Assembly (NCBI GenBank): GCA_028023455.1
Contig: JAQFVV010012498.1
Span: 558,001-622,000, forward strand
Origin: Epiperipatus broadwayi
Lineage: Eukaryota; Onychophora; Udeonychophora; Euonychophora; Peripatidae
Length of the DNA stretch: 64,000 nucleotides
Reading direction: 5' to 3'
Shown here: one piece after another, positions 1 to 10,922 of the stretch
Layout of the letters: each line of letters begins with the position of its first letter
How positions within the stretch are numbered: the stretch's first letter is position 1
Translations under genes and position numbers: made by a program
The notes under the pieces: generated by a model
Seen by the model: only the letters and a program-made list of their open reading frames with translations
Told to the model about the DNA's origin: nothing
Databases searched by the model: none

Positions 1-250
1 ACAAAAGTCTCTTGTACAGAAAAAATCAAAGTCTCTATCGGGATTATTGTAAGACTTGTTTGCAAACGCTTAATTTTGTCATAATCGGGAATAAGTAGTC
101 TTAACTTACCGGTAAGCTTTGTGAATTCACGAAGGTTGTAGATAACTATGCATAGTTTTTCGGGGTTGAATTGAGCTCACGGCCTTTGATTATTAGTTGA
201 TCTTGGTGCTGGTTCCATAGGCTAGTCGCGTAAGCTTCTCTGTTGTCCAT
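1..250 (-). pseudogene. 5' part of an unrecognised reading frame, frameshifted, runs off the left edge
   Basis: On the minus strand an ATG at 250-248 opens a frame starting MDNREAYATSLWNQHQ and running 34 codons to a TAG at 148-146. A different frame is open from about position 165 to the window edge and contains NLREFTKLTGKLRLL and IPDYDKIKRLQ. The two join smoothly if one base is added or removed near the CCCC run at 160-166, so I read this as one coding sequence with a single frameshift. Base composition is much less AT-rich than the surroundings and CpG is present, which suggests a young retroelement open reading frame or a real first exon. A TATA box lies about 140 bp upstream. A splice-donor-like GTAAGT starts at 109 on this strand, so an intron is an alternative to the frameshift. 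I do not recognise the protein family. Confidence 0.35.
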
Positions 251-387
251 CGGTAATGATGTCAGCTAAAGCTCCGGTCTACTCTCGTATGAATAGCTTC
301 TTCATCGTAGAGTGGTCTGGATTCTCTAATCCAAAACCAACCAAAAGAATATCAGCTAAACCAAGACGTTCCTCCAACCGAATCCCT

Positions 388-397
388 CCTTTTTATA
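388..397 (-). promoter_or_regulatory. TATA box of a minus-strand promoter
   Basis: The minus strand reads TATAAAAAGG here, in a CpG-containing stretch (CCCGAG just upstream, GGATTCGG just downstream). Initiation about 30 bp downstream would fall near 360, about 110 bp before the ATG at 250. The context resembles either an LTR core promoter or a TATA-type gene promoter. No primer-binding site or LTR boundary could be recognised, so the LTR reading is only a possibility. Confidence 0.35.
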
Positions 398-1012
398 CTC
401 GGGGTCCCGTTGTCGGACTTCTGCGCATGCTCATATCATGGTGTTTTGTGTTTATAATCTTATACAGTCTTTATCATTTTTCAATTACTAAGTTCTCATT
501 TTTTTATCAAGTTTTCGGCCATGTTTAATTAGCTAAAATATTTTTCTTTTAGCTTATCTTTTTACTTGCTTTTGGAATTCTTTTGTTCTCTCTAATTCTA
601 CTTTTATTTCCAGTTAAGTAAAAAAAATATGAAAGAAAAATTTAACTTTCATTGTACGTTATTTTTAAAAAAAATTATAGTCAATTAAAAATCTAAATCT
701 ACTTTTATTTTTTTAGCTTCTACCAAATGCCAATATATTTGCAACGTATATAAATAAACGTTACAATATAGAACAAACTCTTATGGGAAAATGGTTATCC
801 ATCACCTGTTATTTAAAAAACCTTAAATAAACAACAAAAAAAAACCATCGAAAGAAAAAACAATTATTGGTACTGTAGTGTACTCAAACATACCAAAAAT
901 AGACAAATTAAGAAAAATCTGCAATCAGTATACCATTCGAACAGCTTTCCAGAGCCATACCACACTATGAGAAATTCTAAACTTGAAATGTTGAAAAGAA
1001 AAAACCGCATCT

Positions 1013-1393
1013 ATGAAATACCATGTAAATGAGAGTAGTGAGACTAGCCATCCCATTGAAAAGCGCTTGCAAAAACACAAACTGTTGATTAGAAGAGAGA
1101 AAATAGATGTGTCTAAGATAGCAGACCATGTATGTACCAATGAAAACATATTCAATTGGGAAAATACAAAAATATTGGATAGAGAAAAAAAGGTGCAAAG
1201 AAGAAAATTTAAAGAAGCTGCTCACATGATAATGTCAAACAATTCCATTAGTCAACCTAATGTTACTATACATAATGTATGGAAACCATTAATAAACTTT
1301 GCCTTAGAAAAAAGTGGAGAAATCAGGAGGAACCTCATAGATAAGTATATGAAATTTCTATTGACTGTTGCCTTTGCAGGATGGTTCAGTTAG
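1013..1393 (+). pseudogene. GIY-YIG endonuclease C-terminal fragment of Penelope-like element
   Basis: The frame contains SHPIEKRLQKHKLLIRR, then ADHVCTNENIFNWENTKILD, REKKVQRRKFKEAAH and VWKPLINFALEKK-like residues. This is the order seen in the GIY-YIG nuclease domain of Penelope-like elements (an E-x-S/T-G-R-P...RLxEHK helix followed by a W-x-x-x-K-I-L-D block). Comparison with the minus-strand copy at 60.4 kb, which reads YEYGRMYIDETSHPI, shows that copy 1 has lost the segment between the Cys-containing YEIPCK and ETSHPI, including the catalytic YIG-type tyrosine. The loss also changes frame. The nuclease would cut target DNA during retrotransposition in an intact element; this copy cannot. 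The apparent start codon at 1013 is an accident of the deletion. Confidence 0.75.
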
Positions 1394-1445
1394 AGCATTA
1401 CCTTCAAATTCAATACTCAAGAATCTAAGGGTCCAGGCTTGATTC
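1373..1445 (+). repeat. tRNA-like segment in the PLE 3' tail
   Basis: The sequence has an A-box-like TGGTTCAGTTAGAGC and a B-box-like GGTCCAGGCTTGATTCCC about 50 bp later. The same block follows the coding region in the PLE copies at about 56740-56820 (plus) and about 60030-60125 (minus), so it belongs to the element and is not an independent tRNA gene. Anticodon and acceptor stems do not fold into a proper tRNA. Confidence 0.5.
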
Positions 1446-1607
1446 CCATGCTAGTACTATCATTGATCAGACCAACAACACATGAAGAACAGGGGAGAAT
1501 ATCTCTCGAAACGTTGTGCATATACTAACCTGTGTTCTATTACTAACAGATGAATATATTTAAAATATTTAAATAAAGTTAAATTTTTCTAAAAACATTT
1601 AATAGAA

Positions 1608-3966
1608 GTTTTAAATGTAGCAAATATATATAATTTACTATCTTTAATCTCACAATGTCTTATTCAGTCATTTTTTATTCAGCCATTCTACTACCAAATC
1701 TTGTCTCTCTTTCTTTTAGAATACAAATTATATCTTTTAAATAATCAAAATGACCAAAATAAATTATTTGTTACTATGCCTCTAGTAAAATTGACCCATG
1801 ACTTATAATGAATACTACTTTTGCTTTTATTAAAAATTAAGTGTGAAACTATAGCAACACAATAACAATCAGGTTTTTTTGTTAATTGATTATATCATTT
1901 ACCAAGAGATTGTCCAGTATCAATAAACACATTTTCCAGTTGATTATTTAACAATAAGCAATAAATCAATAATATATATTACCCTTTGAGATATATAGAA
2001 AATGTAAAATTTTTATGAAGCCCCTATTACAAATTTTATTTAAGATATAAGTAATTAATTTAAGATTAATTAGATAGTAACAGACTAACTGACAAAGTGT
2101 TATATACAGTGTAGTTTTTTGCAGAAACATTATACAGCAATTAAGCTCAATACTTTTTTTTTTAATGAAACCAATCTTCAGAATAAAATACCAAGGTAAA
2201 ACATAATTAAATAACTACAGTGAGACCATAAACTATGCTATACTTGGTTCCAAGCCCTCTTGTGCACAAACATATATAGTGTATAATAGTTCAGGTTTTG
2301 TTGATAAGTAATGTTCATTATAACTATATAGAATAGTACTTTTCAACACAAATATATATAAAAGCTTTATGTGTATAATATTCGCATACATTTTAAATTA
2401 TAAGATAAACAAAAAATTTTAAAAATGATAAACTGAATACTTACAGTACTCTGTATGTATTGAATGTTTCACAATTGTGTTTTTTCACAATTAATTATCT
2501 GTTCTGAATTTTTTTTTCCTTTAATAATTTTGTTTTAATTTCAAATGAAAATGTAGTGGCAGCTTTCTTATCAGCAGATGCAGCTTCACTGGTTACTTTA
2601 ATATTTTTAACATTAAAATAATTTCAAGATCTCTATAGTAATTACCTATTTGCAATGAATAGCTTGGAATTGTGTGATCCAGATACTCAATTAAATTCTT
2701 CATAGAGATTTAAGGTTTTCTGATGCAATCTAAGATTATTAACTGGAACATTCTTATAATTCATATTTATCCATAGATTTCAGGTTTTCCCCATTTTAAT
2801 TATAAAATTATTCCTTACTTTAATTATAACTTTTAGCTTTTCCAGAAATACAAGCAACAATGGCATGAATCTTGTTATAATTTCTCTAATCGATGATTCA
2901 TTCTTTTGAAATATATAGCCAATTTCAGAAAATGATCTCTTACTTTTCATTATTAAATTTAAGTTTTTTTCTCTCATTTAATGAAAGTATTTTATGACTT
3001 TTTTTGGATTTACTGCTCATTGTATTATATATTTTTCTAAAGATAGTTAATATATAGTATATATAAAAAAAAAACCCTTTTGGAAAAAAAAAAAAACTGC
3101 AAGAAAAAATTTTGTATAGTGCTAACAAATTCAGCTTAAATCTTGAAAAAAAAAAAAGATTAAAAAAAAAATTGCATTTGAAAATGTTATATTGGGTGAG
3201 GAAAAAACTGGCTGTTGTCAAAAATGAGATTCATAAAATTGAATAAGTTTATGAAGTTCAATGGGGGTAAGGAGTTAATATTTATTTCCTTTTTTCAATA
3301 GTGTATAATTGAAATTGTGTAGATGGATACAGCATAGTTAGTAGCTTAATTCTAGTGCAAAAATCATATAAGCAGTAATTCTAAATTATTCAGTAAATAG
3401 ATGTCTCCTATTTGAAAGTTTAGCAAAACTTTATTGAAAAGTGTGCTGCACTTTCTACAAACTTCAAATAAATTCTCTGTATAATCACTTGGAACTTTTA
3501 GGCATTTGTTTCAACATTCATGAAATCTGCTGTGAAGAAACAAAGATTTTGCAATGGCAGTCATAAAACAATCTGGTTATGATTCATAAAACACATTTGT
3601 TTATTTTTTATTGAACAATTGCATTACTTGCACAGGTATTATTATATCTTTCCATTTTTTTCTGTATTTTTCATTATATATTTTAAAATATGTTCTATAT
3701 CTTTATAGTGGTAAATATATTAGTACAAGATGCAAGACCGTCTTTTTTTTTTAATTGGTTGTTTTAACAAAAAATTTTAAAAATTTAATGGAAGTTAAAC
3801 AGAAGATATTAATAGTATAAAAAGAAAAGTGAGAAATGTAGCCAGCCTAAAAGGTTATTATTTTTGCAACCATTAAAGATAGAATTAGTCTTTCTACATA
3901 ATATCAAACTACACGACTTCAATTATATGCTAACCAAAACTAGATGAAAATATGATACTATAGCAT
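1608..3966. other. AT-rich stretch without a recognised gene
   Basis: This stretch has many short A or T runs, notably at 3070-3175, where poly-A/poly-T tracts dominate. The small open frames are low-complexity translations (poly-Phe/Lys) and I see no motif in them. Confidence 0.5.
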
Positions 3967-4444
3967 CTATTTATAGTCAAACTAAGAGTCATAGATCAAT
4001 TCATAGATCACATGACCCTATCTCTTAAGCTTGTAAGTTATAAACAGTGAGGATTGCCAATTCCTCTACAAGCTTTATGATAAATGCTTAGCCAGAGCCA
4101 GCACTCGAAATATCTCTGTCAGGAACCCCTCCCCAAACCCCTGACTATGGTTTCGTGCTTCGGCACTCCTCAGAGAGGTGTCAGCTTTGGGTTGGCATTT
4201 TTAGATCTAGTGTCTGAACCTACCCTGACACCTCTCTGAGGAGTGCCAAAGCACAAAACCATGGTCAGGTGTTTGGGGAGGGGTTCCTGACAGAGATATT
4301 TTGAGTGCTGGCTCTGGCTAAGCATTTATCATAAAGCTTGTAGAGGAATTGGCAATCCTCACTGTTTATAATGCACAAGCTTAAGAGATAGGGTCATGTG
4401 ATCTATGATTTGATCTATGACTCTTAGTTTGACTATTTATAGTC
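3967..4444. repeat. Fold-back (hairpin) repeat with about 218-bp arms and 40-nt loop
   Basis: The left arm (3967-4184) and right arm (4225-4444) are near-perfect reverse complements around a loop at 4185-4224. The repeat is clearly richer in G+C than its surroundings. Most arm differences are CpG against TpG or CpA (for example TTTCGTGCTTCGGC against TTTTGTGCTTTGGC), the pattern left by cytosine deamination after duplication. Transcription across it would give a hairpin more than 200 bp long. No protein frame is seen. It is probably a non-autonomous fold-back DNA element or a pair of inverted repeat copies. Confidence 0.85.
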
Positions 4445-4615
4445 TCTGCCAAAAGTCTTATGCAATTTTATATTGCTATGACTACTAATATATGGTATGG
4501 CTGAAGATCTATCAGCCCCATATAGCTATTTGAGTTGGACAGCTGGGTTTGAAGACATGTAGATGTCTGAAAATTTCAGATTTTCCATTCAATAGATAAC
4601 TTTTAACTAAGTGCT

Positions 4616-4805
4616 TAGCTTTGGGTTAGTATTTTTAGATCTAGTGTCTGAACCTACCCTGACACCTCTCTGAGGAGTGCCAAAGCACGAAACCATGGTC
4701 AGGGGTTTGGGGAGGGGTTCCTGACAGAGATATTTTGAATGCTGGTTCTGGCTAAGCATTTATCATAAAACTTGTAGAGGAATTGGCAATCCTCACTGTT
4801 TATAG
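4616..4805. repeat. Third copy of the fold-back repeat (loop plus one arm)
   Basis: This is a direct repeat of about 4183-4371: it carries the loop sequence (TTTAGATCTAGTGTCTGAAC) and the inner part of the right arm, ending at CACTGTTTATA. Positions 3959-3974 (TATAGCATCTATTTAT) and 4802-4817 (TATAGCATTTATTTGT) agree at 14 of 16 bases and lie just outside the whole cluster, so they may be a target duplication around the compound element. Confidence 0.75.
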
Positions 4806-7120
4806 CATTTATTTGTTTTTCATTACATATCACATTTTCAAAGATAATTTATATACTGTAATCACATTTTCTTCACAATTTAAATACTATACCTATTTAG
4901 TTCTGTGTTGTAGTTAAATTAAAAGCACATATACTGATTTCTTTCCCAGTATTTTTTTTTATTAATGCCATAATTAATTCCTTGGCAAAAAATATGCTTC
5001 ATAATAAAAATTATGGATTATTAAATATAAAGGGTGGAATTATTTCTGTTGCATAAAATACTACTGATATAAATTACAGTTAAGTTTAATTATTTATGAA
5101 GTTGTTTGTTTTGTTGTTGTTTTTTTTTTTTCAAAAAAAAAATTTGTTAAAGCAACCAATTAAAAATAAGTAATTTGTTAAAGCAATCAATTAAACAGCA
5201 TTGCATGCAAACAATCATTCAGACAACAGACAAAATAGGGATTTTATATAAGAGATAATGAAAATACATTTGTGTAATATTGAATGCAGTCATCTTCACA
5301 TTACCAATTAAGTAAAGTAAAAAAAAAAAATCATGAAATATCAGTGGGCTTTCTAAGGAACTGATCTTGTGATAAACAAATTGCTCAAAATGAAACATTA
5401 AATGATACAAATATAAATATAATAGAATTGAATTCAACTAGTCAGTATATTATGCTGTGCAATTTAATGTAGTAGTAATAAAATGTAAGTTAAAAGTTCT
5501 AATGGGCAACTGATCATCTGATTTTCTGAATAATTAAATTATTCTTTTTTAAAATTGTTCATAAGCATTTATTTCTATCAGATATTTCCCTCTTAGAGAA
5601 TGCCCAATAAATGAGAATATATAAAAGATCATAGGCAGATGAAAAAAAAGTAGATTAAGCCCATTATCACAGTATTAAATGTGCAATTGAAGAACCTGAA
5701 AAAAACACAGGATGATAGATTATTCAAAATGCCCATCATATGGTTTAAAGTAATACATCAATTAGACAGCAAATAATAATATTAATATTTAAGCACACTT
5801 GTATATTAATTTATAGCACACACACACACATCTAAATCATGTATTTTTATTTCATCTATCATGTTAATGAATCTTCTAAACATATATATAATTAGCCTTT
5901 TTTAAAAAAAATAAAAAAACCTTTCTAGATTCTGTGATAGTAGGCTGAATTTTTACTTTTGATGTTAGACTTGATCTATCATTTTAAATTATTTTACATA
6001 GTTAGGAAATACATCTTGGCAGAAGTAAAACCAGCTTTGAAATCTTGGTTAATTAACATTAAATGATAATTTAATCTCATCTATCTATATTAACTTAGAC
6101 CAATTCTTTTTGGCTAACGGTTAAATAATTAAAAGCAGAATTAATTAAGCATAAATTAAAGCAATGAGATGGGTTTTGAATTTACATGACAGTCTCATTC
6201 ATTTTAGGATGGGGGTGGGGATAACGTTTATTATATATAAATAGAATTAATAAACTGGATTTTTTTTTCTTTTCCAAGATACATTAAAAAAAAAGTTAAA
6301 TGCGACAGAGTAGTAGAAACGGTTTACTTCCCAGTTAAAAATAGAAATCGATATCTAAAACAAATTAAACAAAGTTGTTGAACCAAAGGATCTAAAATTA
6401 AAATGAGGTTTTAGTTTGTTTTTTTTTTTAAAAAAAAGTTTAACACGATTTTTTATTTAGTAAGAGTAAACAAATGAAAACTTTTTGCCATTCATTTTAT
6501 TATTATTACTATTTTAGCAAATACAATATTATTTGATCTTTGTGAGCTTTTATCTATGCAAATATATGTATGTGCATGTGACATGAATTTTGTAAACATA
6601 AATTTGAAAAATATATATATATTTTTTTTTTTACATAAAGACACCACATTGCAAACAAGTTTTTTTTTTTCTGGCAAGGATGCAAAAGTTCATTATGATG
6701 TGAAGCAATATATAGTTATTGTTTTTAGAAATTTCTAAATAAAATAATTTAGAATCTGTTGGATCACAATTTAAATATTGTCTTAATGTTATTTTAACCT
6801 TTTTAAAAAATATTATTTTATGTATATTGATAATATTTTTTGTTCCAGAAAGTAAATGTAGATGTCTAGGCAATAATATATTACATACTAGAATGAATTT
6901 GTATTGCTTGCCACCTCCTACTCCCCTCCGATATAATTTTTTAAATCTTTTTTTTTTTATTAAGACAACTCAGATATTTAGTGCTAACTACTTTATAAAA
7001 TATTGAAATATTTTACATGAAATAATGTACATTTCATTATTCTCAACCCTGTTAAAATAGAAAGTATATGTAATTGGTATTTATTAGCTTCCTGATTATA
7101 AATTCATTTTTAAATAAAAT
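4806..7120. other. AT-rich stretch without a recognised gene
   Basis: It holds poly-T/poly-A tracts (about 5120-5143, 6420-6437), a short CA run at 5818-5830 and nothing else I can identify. The open frames at 6492-6873 on both strands overlap one another and are AT-composition artefacts. Confidence 0.5.
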
Positions 7121-7124
7121 GAAG

Positions 7125-7190
7125 GGTCTCATGATATAGTGGTTAGTATATCCGCCTGCATCCCATGTCTTGGATTTAAAGTCAGATGAA
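7125..7190 (+). repeat. tRNA-derived retroposon fragment (Asp/Gly-like head)
   Basis: The sequence reads GATATAGTGGTTAGTATATC followed by CGCCTGC and then CTTGGATTTAAAGTC. This matches the layout of a tRNA-Asp or tRNA-Gly: a D-arm with A box (TATAGTGGTTAGTAT), an anticodon arm starting CGCCTG, and a decayed B box. The stems are not intact, so it is a SINE head or tRNA pseudogene and not a functional tRNA. A related block occurs at about 50297. Confidence 0.5.
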
Positions 7191-7388
7191 TATTTCCTAA
7201 ATAATCTTAGAATTTTAATGAATATTATTTCTGTAGTGTAATTTTCACTATACCACCATAATTTTAGAATTTACTTTCTTTTTTTTTAGTTAGTCAGCCC
7301 AGCTTGCATTTGATATTCATCTGCAAATGATGTGTCGACATTTTTAGTTGGAGAGTAAATATCACAGAATAATCTTGATTGGTTAGAA

Positions 7389-7868
7389 CAGGGTGGGCAA
7401 TTGTTTTGGCTTGGGGGCCACAGAGGTTGGTGGAAGGCCGCATCGGGGGCCACATTGAGGAAGCGAAGGGCCGCACCTTTTTTTCATGATACAATAAACA
7501 CACTGCTTTATTCCTTGTATTACCAAAGAAATATTTGTTTGTCCATTCTACATTAAACACACGACATTCATCACCGATTTTTACATTTTTTTGGAGGGTT
7601 CATGGTTTCACTATAAAGTTGGAAATGTATATATTTGTTAATGCAAAGACAAAATTGAAATTAACCAGATCAATTGGAAAAGCACTGTACATCATATCTA
7701 CACTGCACATGTGTATTGATGTGGCCATCCTAGTGGAAATGAGATGAAGCTTCAGTCGTGCACGGGAAGAAAATCTCAGTTCAAGGTGGATTTTCTGATT
7801 GTCTTGTAGGGCCACATAACAACTTTTAGTGGGCATGTGGCCCTCGGGCCACTATTTGCCCACCCCTG
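7389..7868. mobile_element. Non-autonomous hAT element (MITE)
   Basis: Terminal inverted repeats are CAGGGTGGGCAATTGTTTTG at the left and, reading in from the right, CAGGGGTGGGCAAATAGTGG, both continuing into GGCCCGAGGGCCAC-like sequence. The CAGGGGTGGGCAA start is typical of hAT elements. Flanks GGTTAGAA (7381-7388) and GATTAAAC (7869-7876) agree at 5 of 8 positions, compatible with an aged 8-bp duplication. At 480 bp with no transposase frame it would depend on a transposase in trans. Confidence 0.8.
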
Positions 7869-8827
7869 GATTAAACGAATGTTGTGTGGACTATTAAAAA
7901 ACCCACATTATGCAGCCTTCAAGGCTGTCGAGGAAAGTGTCATGCACCAATGAATATTAAAGGTAAGATTTATATTATGCTCTTTATTTCATTAAATGAT
8001 TATTACTACTACAACTCAAAAAAGTGAAGAAATTGAAAGACTTTACAATCAAGGTCAAGCAGAAATTAATAAAACTTGCTAACAAAAATATATTAATTAT
8101 TGATAAATAGAATATGAAACTTGAAAATGGAAAGAAATATTAAATGATGCAAGAGAATATCTAAATCAGCGTTTCTTAAACTTTTTTCATTCATGGCCCC
8201 TTTTTATCATGGAGATTTTTTTCGTGCCCCCAGATATTAAATATAAAATAAATATAGAAATAAATATTCCCATAAATAATTTATTTCTTTGGTAAACAAT
8301 ATACATATGAAAGTAAGTAGTCTTGGGGTTTGTTTTAAGTATACAAAAATTAATGAGGGAAAATCATGTTTTAATGAGACAGATGTATTTGTTCTTTGCT
8401 ACATAAATTAAATCTTGGTGAAATATTTGATACTGCTGGATGTAAAGCATCTTCAACATTTTTCAGCTTTGAATGATATTTGGAATTTAATAAACACTAA
8501 AGCTGAAAAAGTCATTTCGCATAAGTATGTGGTGCTCAATGGCAAAAAAACATTTAATGTCTTTTCAGAAATTGTGGAAAATTAAGTCCTAGTTCTGATC
8601 CAGAATTCAGTCAAGGATTTTTTGTGGAAAGTCAAGTTTTAAGTTTAAGTCACTCAATAGCTCAGCAAATCCCTCTTGGATTTTATGTAGCAGGTGATTA
8701 ATCTGATTAATGTCAATCAAAAATGGTCTTTGAATCCAAGATAAGATTTTGAAATCTAAATTTGATTTAAAGTATTTGCAAAACTGTATTTCTATGGTTT
8801 TTAAGTGATCTATAATAATTTTTGCAA

Positions 8828-9085
8828 TTAAAATTGTACAATCTTTTTTTTTTTTTTTTCAATTATAAAATTGTCGATAGTCAAAAATATTTCCAAAGAA
8901 TCATTCTCCACCCTATTCTTCCAAATGTTGATCTTTTTAATAAAACCTTCAATTTTATCATTCGAATTAAAAATATTGCTATTTTTTCCTTGAAGACACA
9001 AGTTAAGATCATTTAGCTTCTTAAAAATATCAGACAAATAGCATAGCTTTGATAGCCATAAGTCATTTTGAAAAAAGAGCAGCAA
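8828..9085 (-). pseudogene. C-terminal region of hAT transposase
   Basis: The frame contains WLSKLCYLSDIFKKLNDLNL, then CLQGKNSNIFNSNDKIEGF and KKINIWKNRVENDSLEIF. This is the well-conserved LAYLxDIFxxLNxLNxxLQG...KIxAFxxKLxLWxxxV stretch of FAM200/SCAND3/ZBED5-type hAT proteins, found between the catalytic centre and the dimerisation domain. It ends in a poly-lysine tract from a poly-T run. Remnants of the next block (LHPAVSNISPRF) can be read near 8460-8370. Confidence 0.75.
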
Positions 9086-9495
9086 AATCAGATTTTTGTT
9101 TGGTTAAAAATACAATAATGTCTTCTTTTAATAACAATAATCTTCTTAAACTTCACCCTCTTGACATCCATCTTACTTCTGCATGTAATAATAAATTTTT
9201 GTATTCAGAGTTCATGTCTTTATAAAGATTTGAAAATAAATGACTGTTAAGGGCACGGCTTTTAATAAAGTTTATAATGTTGACAACATCCTGAAGCACA
9301 TCGTTCAATTCCAATGCTAATTTTTTTGCAAGGGCCTCTCAATAGATCAGGCAGTATGTAAAAATTACATGATTATAACAGAAGCATTAACAAATGATTT
9401 AAAACCAATATTTTCACTAGTCATTGCTGTTGCATCACCTGTGCATACTCCAAAGCAATTTTTCCATTCCAAACCTACAGTTTTAAAAAATTTGT

Positions 9496-9741
9496 CTACT
9501 TTATTATATATGTCTTCCCCATTTGTATGTTCTTCCAAAGAACAACAAATAAGAATTCTTCCTCAATATTTTCTTTGTAAATGTTTCTGACATATACTAA
9601 TAATTGAGCTATTTTTGAAATATCAGTTGTTTTGTCCAACTGAATTGTAAATATTGGGCTTTCTTTAAGTCTAATAATAAGTTGTTCAAATTGGTTACTG
9701 CTAATTTCAGAAATTCTATTAGTGACAGTGCCATTTGACAA
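9496..9741 (-). pseudogene. Catalytic N-terminal region of hAT transposase
   Basis: The frame reads TNRISEISSNQFEQLIIRLK, then FTIQLDKTTDISKIAQLLVY and VRNIYKENIEEEFLF. In ZBED/SCAND3-type transposases this region is RI-x-x-MS...F-x-L-Q-x-D-E-S-T-D, carrying the first catalytic aspartate of the RNase H-like fold; here the aspartate is kept (QLDKTTD) while the usual Glu is Lys. The following residues up to the CKALxxxTxGxDIF block are broken by stops. Confidence 0.7.
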
Positions 9742-9936
9742 AGGAATTTTCCAAATTTCATCCTCATATTTACTTCAATGAAGTATTTCTATCATTTTAA
9801 TAGTCTCCAATGGAGTATGGCTTTTTATTTTTAGCAATCAGATATGAAACTTTATATGATGTGAGTAAATATTTTTCAATAACAGTTATAAATTTCTCAA
9901 AATATTGTTTTTATTTATTTGAAGTTTTTAACAGTC

Positions 9937-10146
9937 TTATGATATATTCTTTTGGTTTATTGACATATGAAGGATGCTTGGGACATTGTTGCAAATTAAA
10001 CAGAGAGGTTGTTCATTACCATCACAGTTGTTGAAAGTAAAGTCAAATTGAAAAAATGTCTCATATTTTCTTTTTCGTATCTTAGATGCCTCTTTCTGAT
10101 TATGAGATCCTGTTTGAAGACTTTGTAGCATTGCCATCTGCATCAT
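9937..10146 (-). pseudogene. BED zinc-finger region of hAT transposase
   Basis: The minus-strand frame contains KIRKRKYETFFQFDFTFNN, then DGNEQPLCLICNNV. ZBED5/SCAND3-like hAT transposases begin with a KRKY...Y...GF block, a short D-G-x-x-x-P-L-C-x-x-C turn and then the histidine half of the BED finger. The C-x-x-C pair is visible; the downstream His/Cys half is lost after the NNVPS segment. The BED finger would bind the element ends. The frame is not continuous with the catalytic region, so this is a fragment of a dead gene. Confidence 0.7.
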
Positions 10147-10922
10147 TATCTTTGGTACTCAAGTTCAACCATTTATCCATGGATAAAAAGTATTTTTATC
10201 CTAAAATATAAATAAAATAACAGTACTTATTAGTTAACAGAGACACCATGTTTTTTGTTTAATTATATGTTCTATTTTTTAATATCCCCTTATGTTTTAT
10301 TTTTTAATATTTAAAAAATATCAATAAATCAATTATAAATTACCTGTTAAGTTTAAAAAATAGGAATATGTTTCTACTTGTTAATAAATAAATGACATAA
10401 ATTTTTATAACTAATAGGATAATAAATTTTGAATAAAAAAGTGAGAAAAAAAAAGTATACAAGCATTTTATATATAAAAAATAACATCTTTCATAATATT
10501 TATTCAAATAAATGCTAACCCTTAGTCGAGTAAAACAGTAAAATACAATGTCATATTATTCTTGTAATGTGGACACTTGTTGAAATGAAACCGAAACAAA
10601 TAACTTGACCGAAAATGCATTATATTAATCACAGTGGTGACAACTTTATTCTCACCACTGCAGCATATATTTTGATTCTGAAATAACTTATATGCTGAAA
10701 TTTCAATGCGACACCACTATTATGATACATAAGTAAATATAATTTACCGCTCAATTTTGCTGTTACGATTTTATAATTGGGCTGTATAGAAAACGTAATA
10801 TATTAAATTAAATATAATGAAGGGATTGCATCTAATATTTCTTTAAATTCATGTATCTGAATTAAATTTTCGTGACCCCAACTTTTCGCTTGGGGTCGTG
10901 ACCCACAGTTTAAGAAATGCTG

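Larger units (their letters stand above)
750..1607 (+). mobile_element. 3' end of a Penelope-like retroelement (copy 1)
   Basis: This is a 5'-truncated Penelope-like element. Translated pieces in order are the linker LLWENGYPSPVI (from about 780), the pre-nuclease block KNLQSVYHSNSFPEP (about 915), RIYEIPCK (about 1010) and the C-terminal GIY-YIG domain. It is followed by a tRNA-like tail at 1373-1445 and an AATAAAG motif near 1570. The same order is found in the copies at 56.5 kb (plus) and 60 kb (minus). The reverse transcriptase is missing, as expected for a 5'-truncated insertion. Stops and frameshifts make it inactive. The end point is inferred from where similarity to the other two copies stops. 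Confidence 0.8.
8167..10922 (-). mobile_element. Decayed ZBED/SCAND3-type hAT transposon
   Basis: The ends are CAGCGTTTCTTAAACTTTTT at the left and, as reverse complement, CAGCATTTCTTAAACTGTGG at the right, the latter followed by GTCACGACCCC; these are hAT-type inverted repeats. Inside, on the minus strand, transposase pieces appear in the proper order: BED-finger region (about 10146-9990), catalytic first-aspartate region (9741-9496) and C-terminal region (9085-8828), separated by stops and frameshifts. The length of 2756 bp fits a full-length element. The 8-bp flanks (ATCTAAAT, ATCATAGA) share only 4 positions, so no target duplication can be claimed. Confidence 0.8.

Noticed and set aside
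925-1225. Two minus-strand open frames opposite the PLE fragment
   Set aside because: They are antisense shadows of the GIY-YIG coding sequence and have no motif of their own.
8822-9016. Plus-strand 64-codon frame
   Set aside because: Antisense to the hAT C-terminal region on the minus strand.
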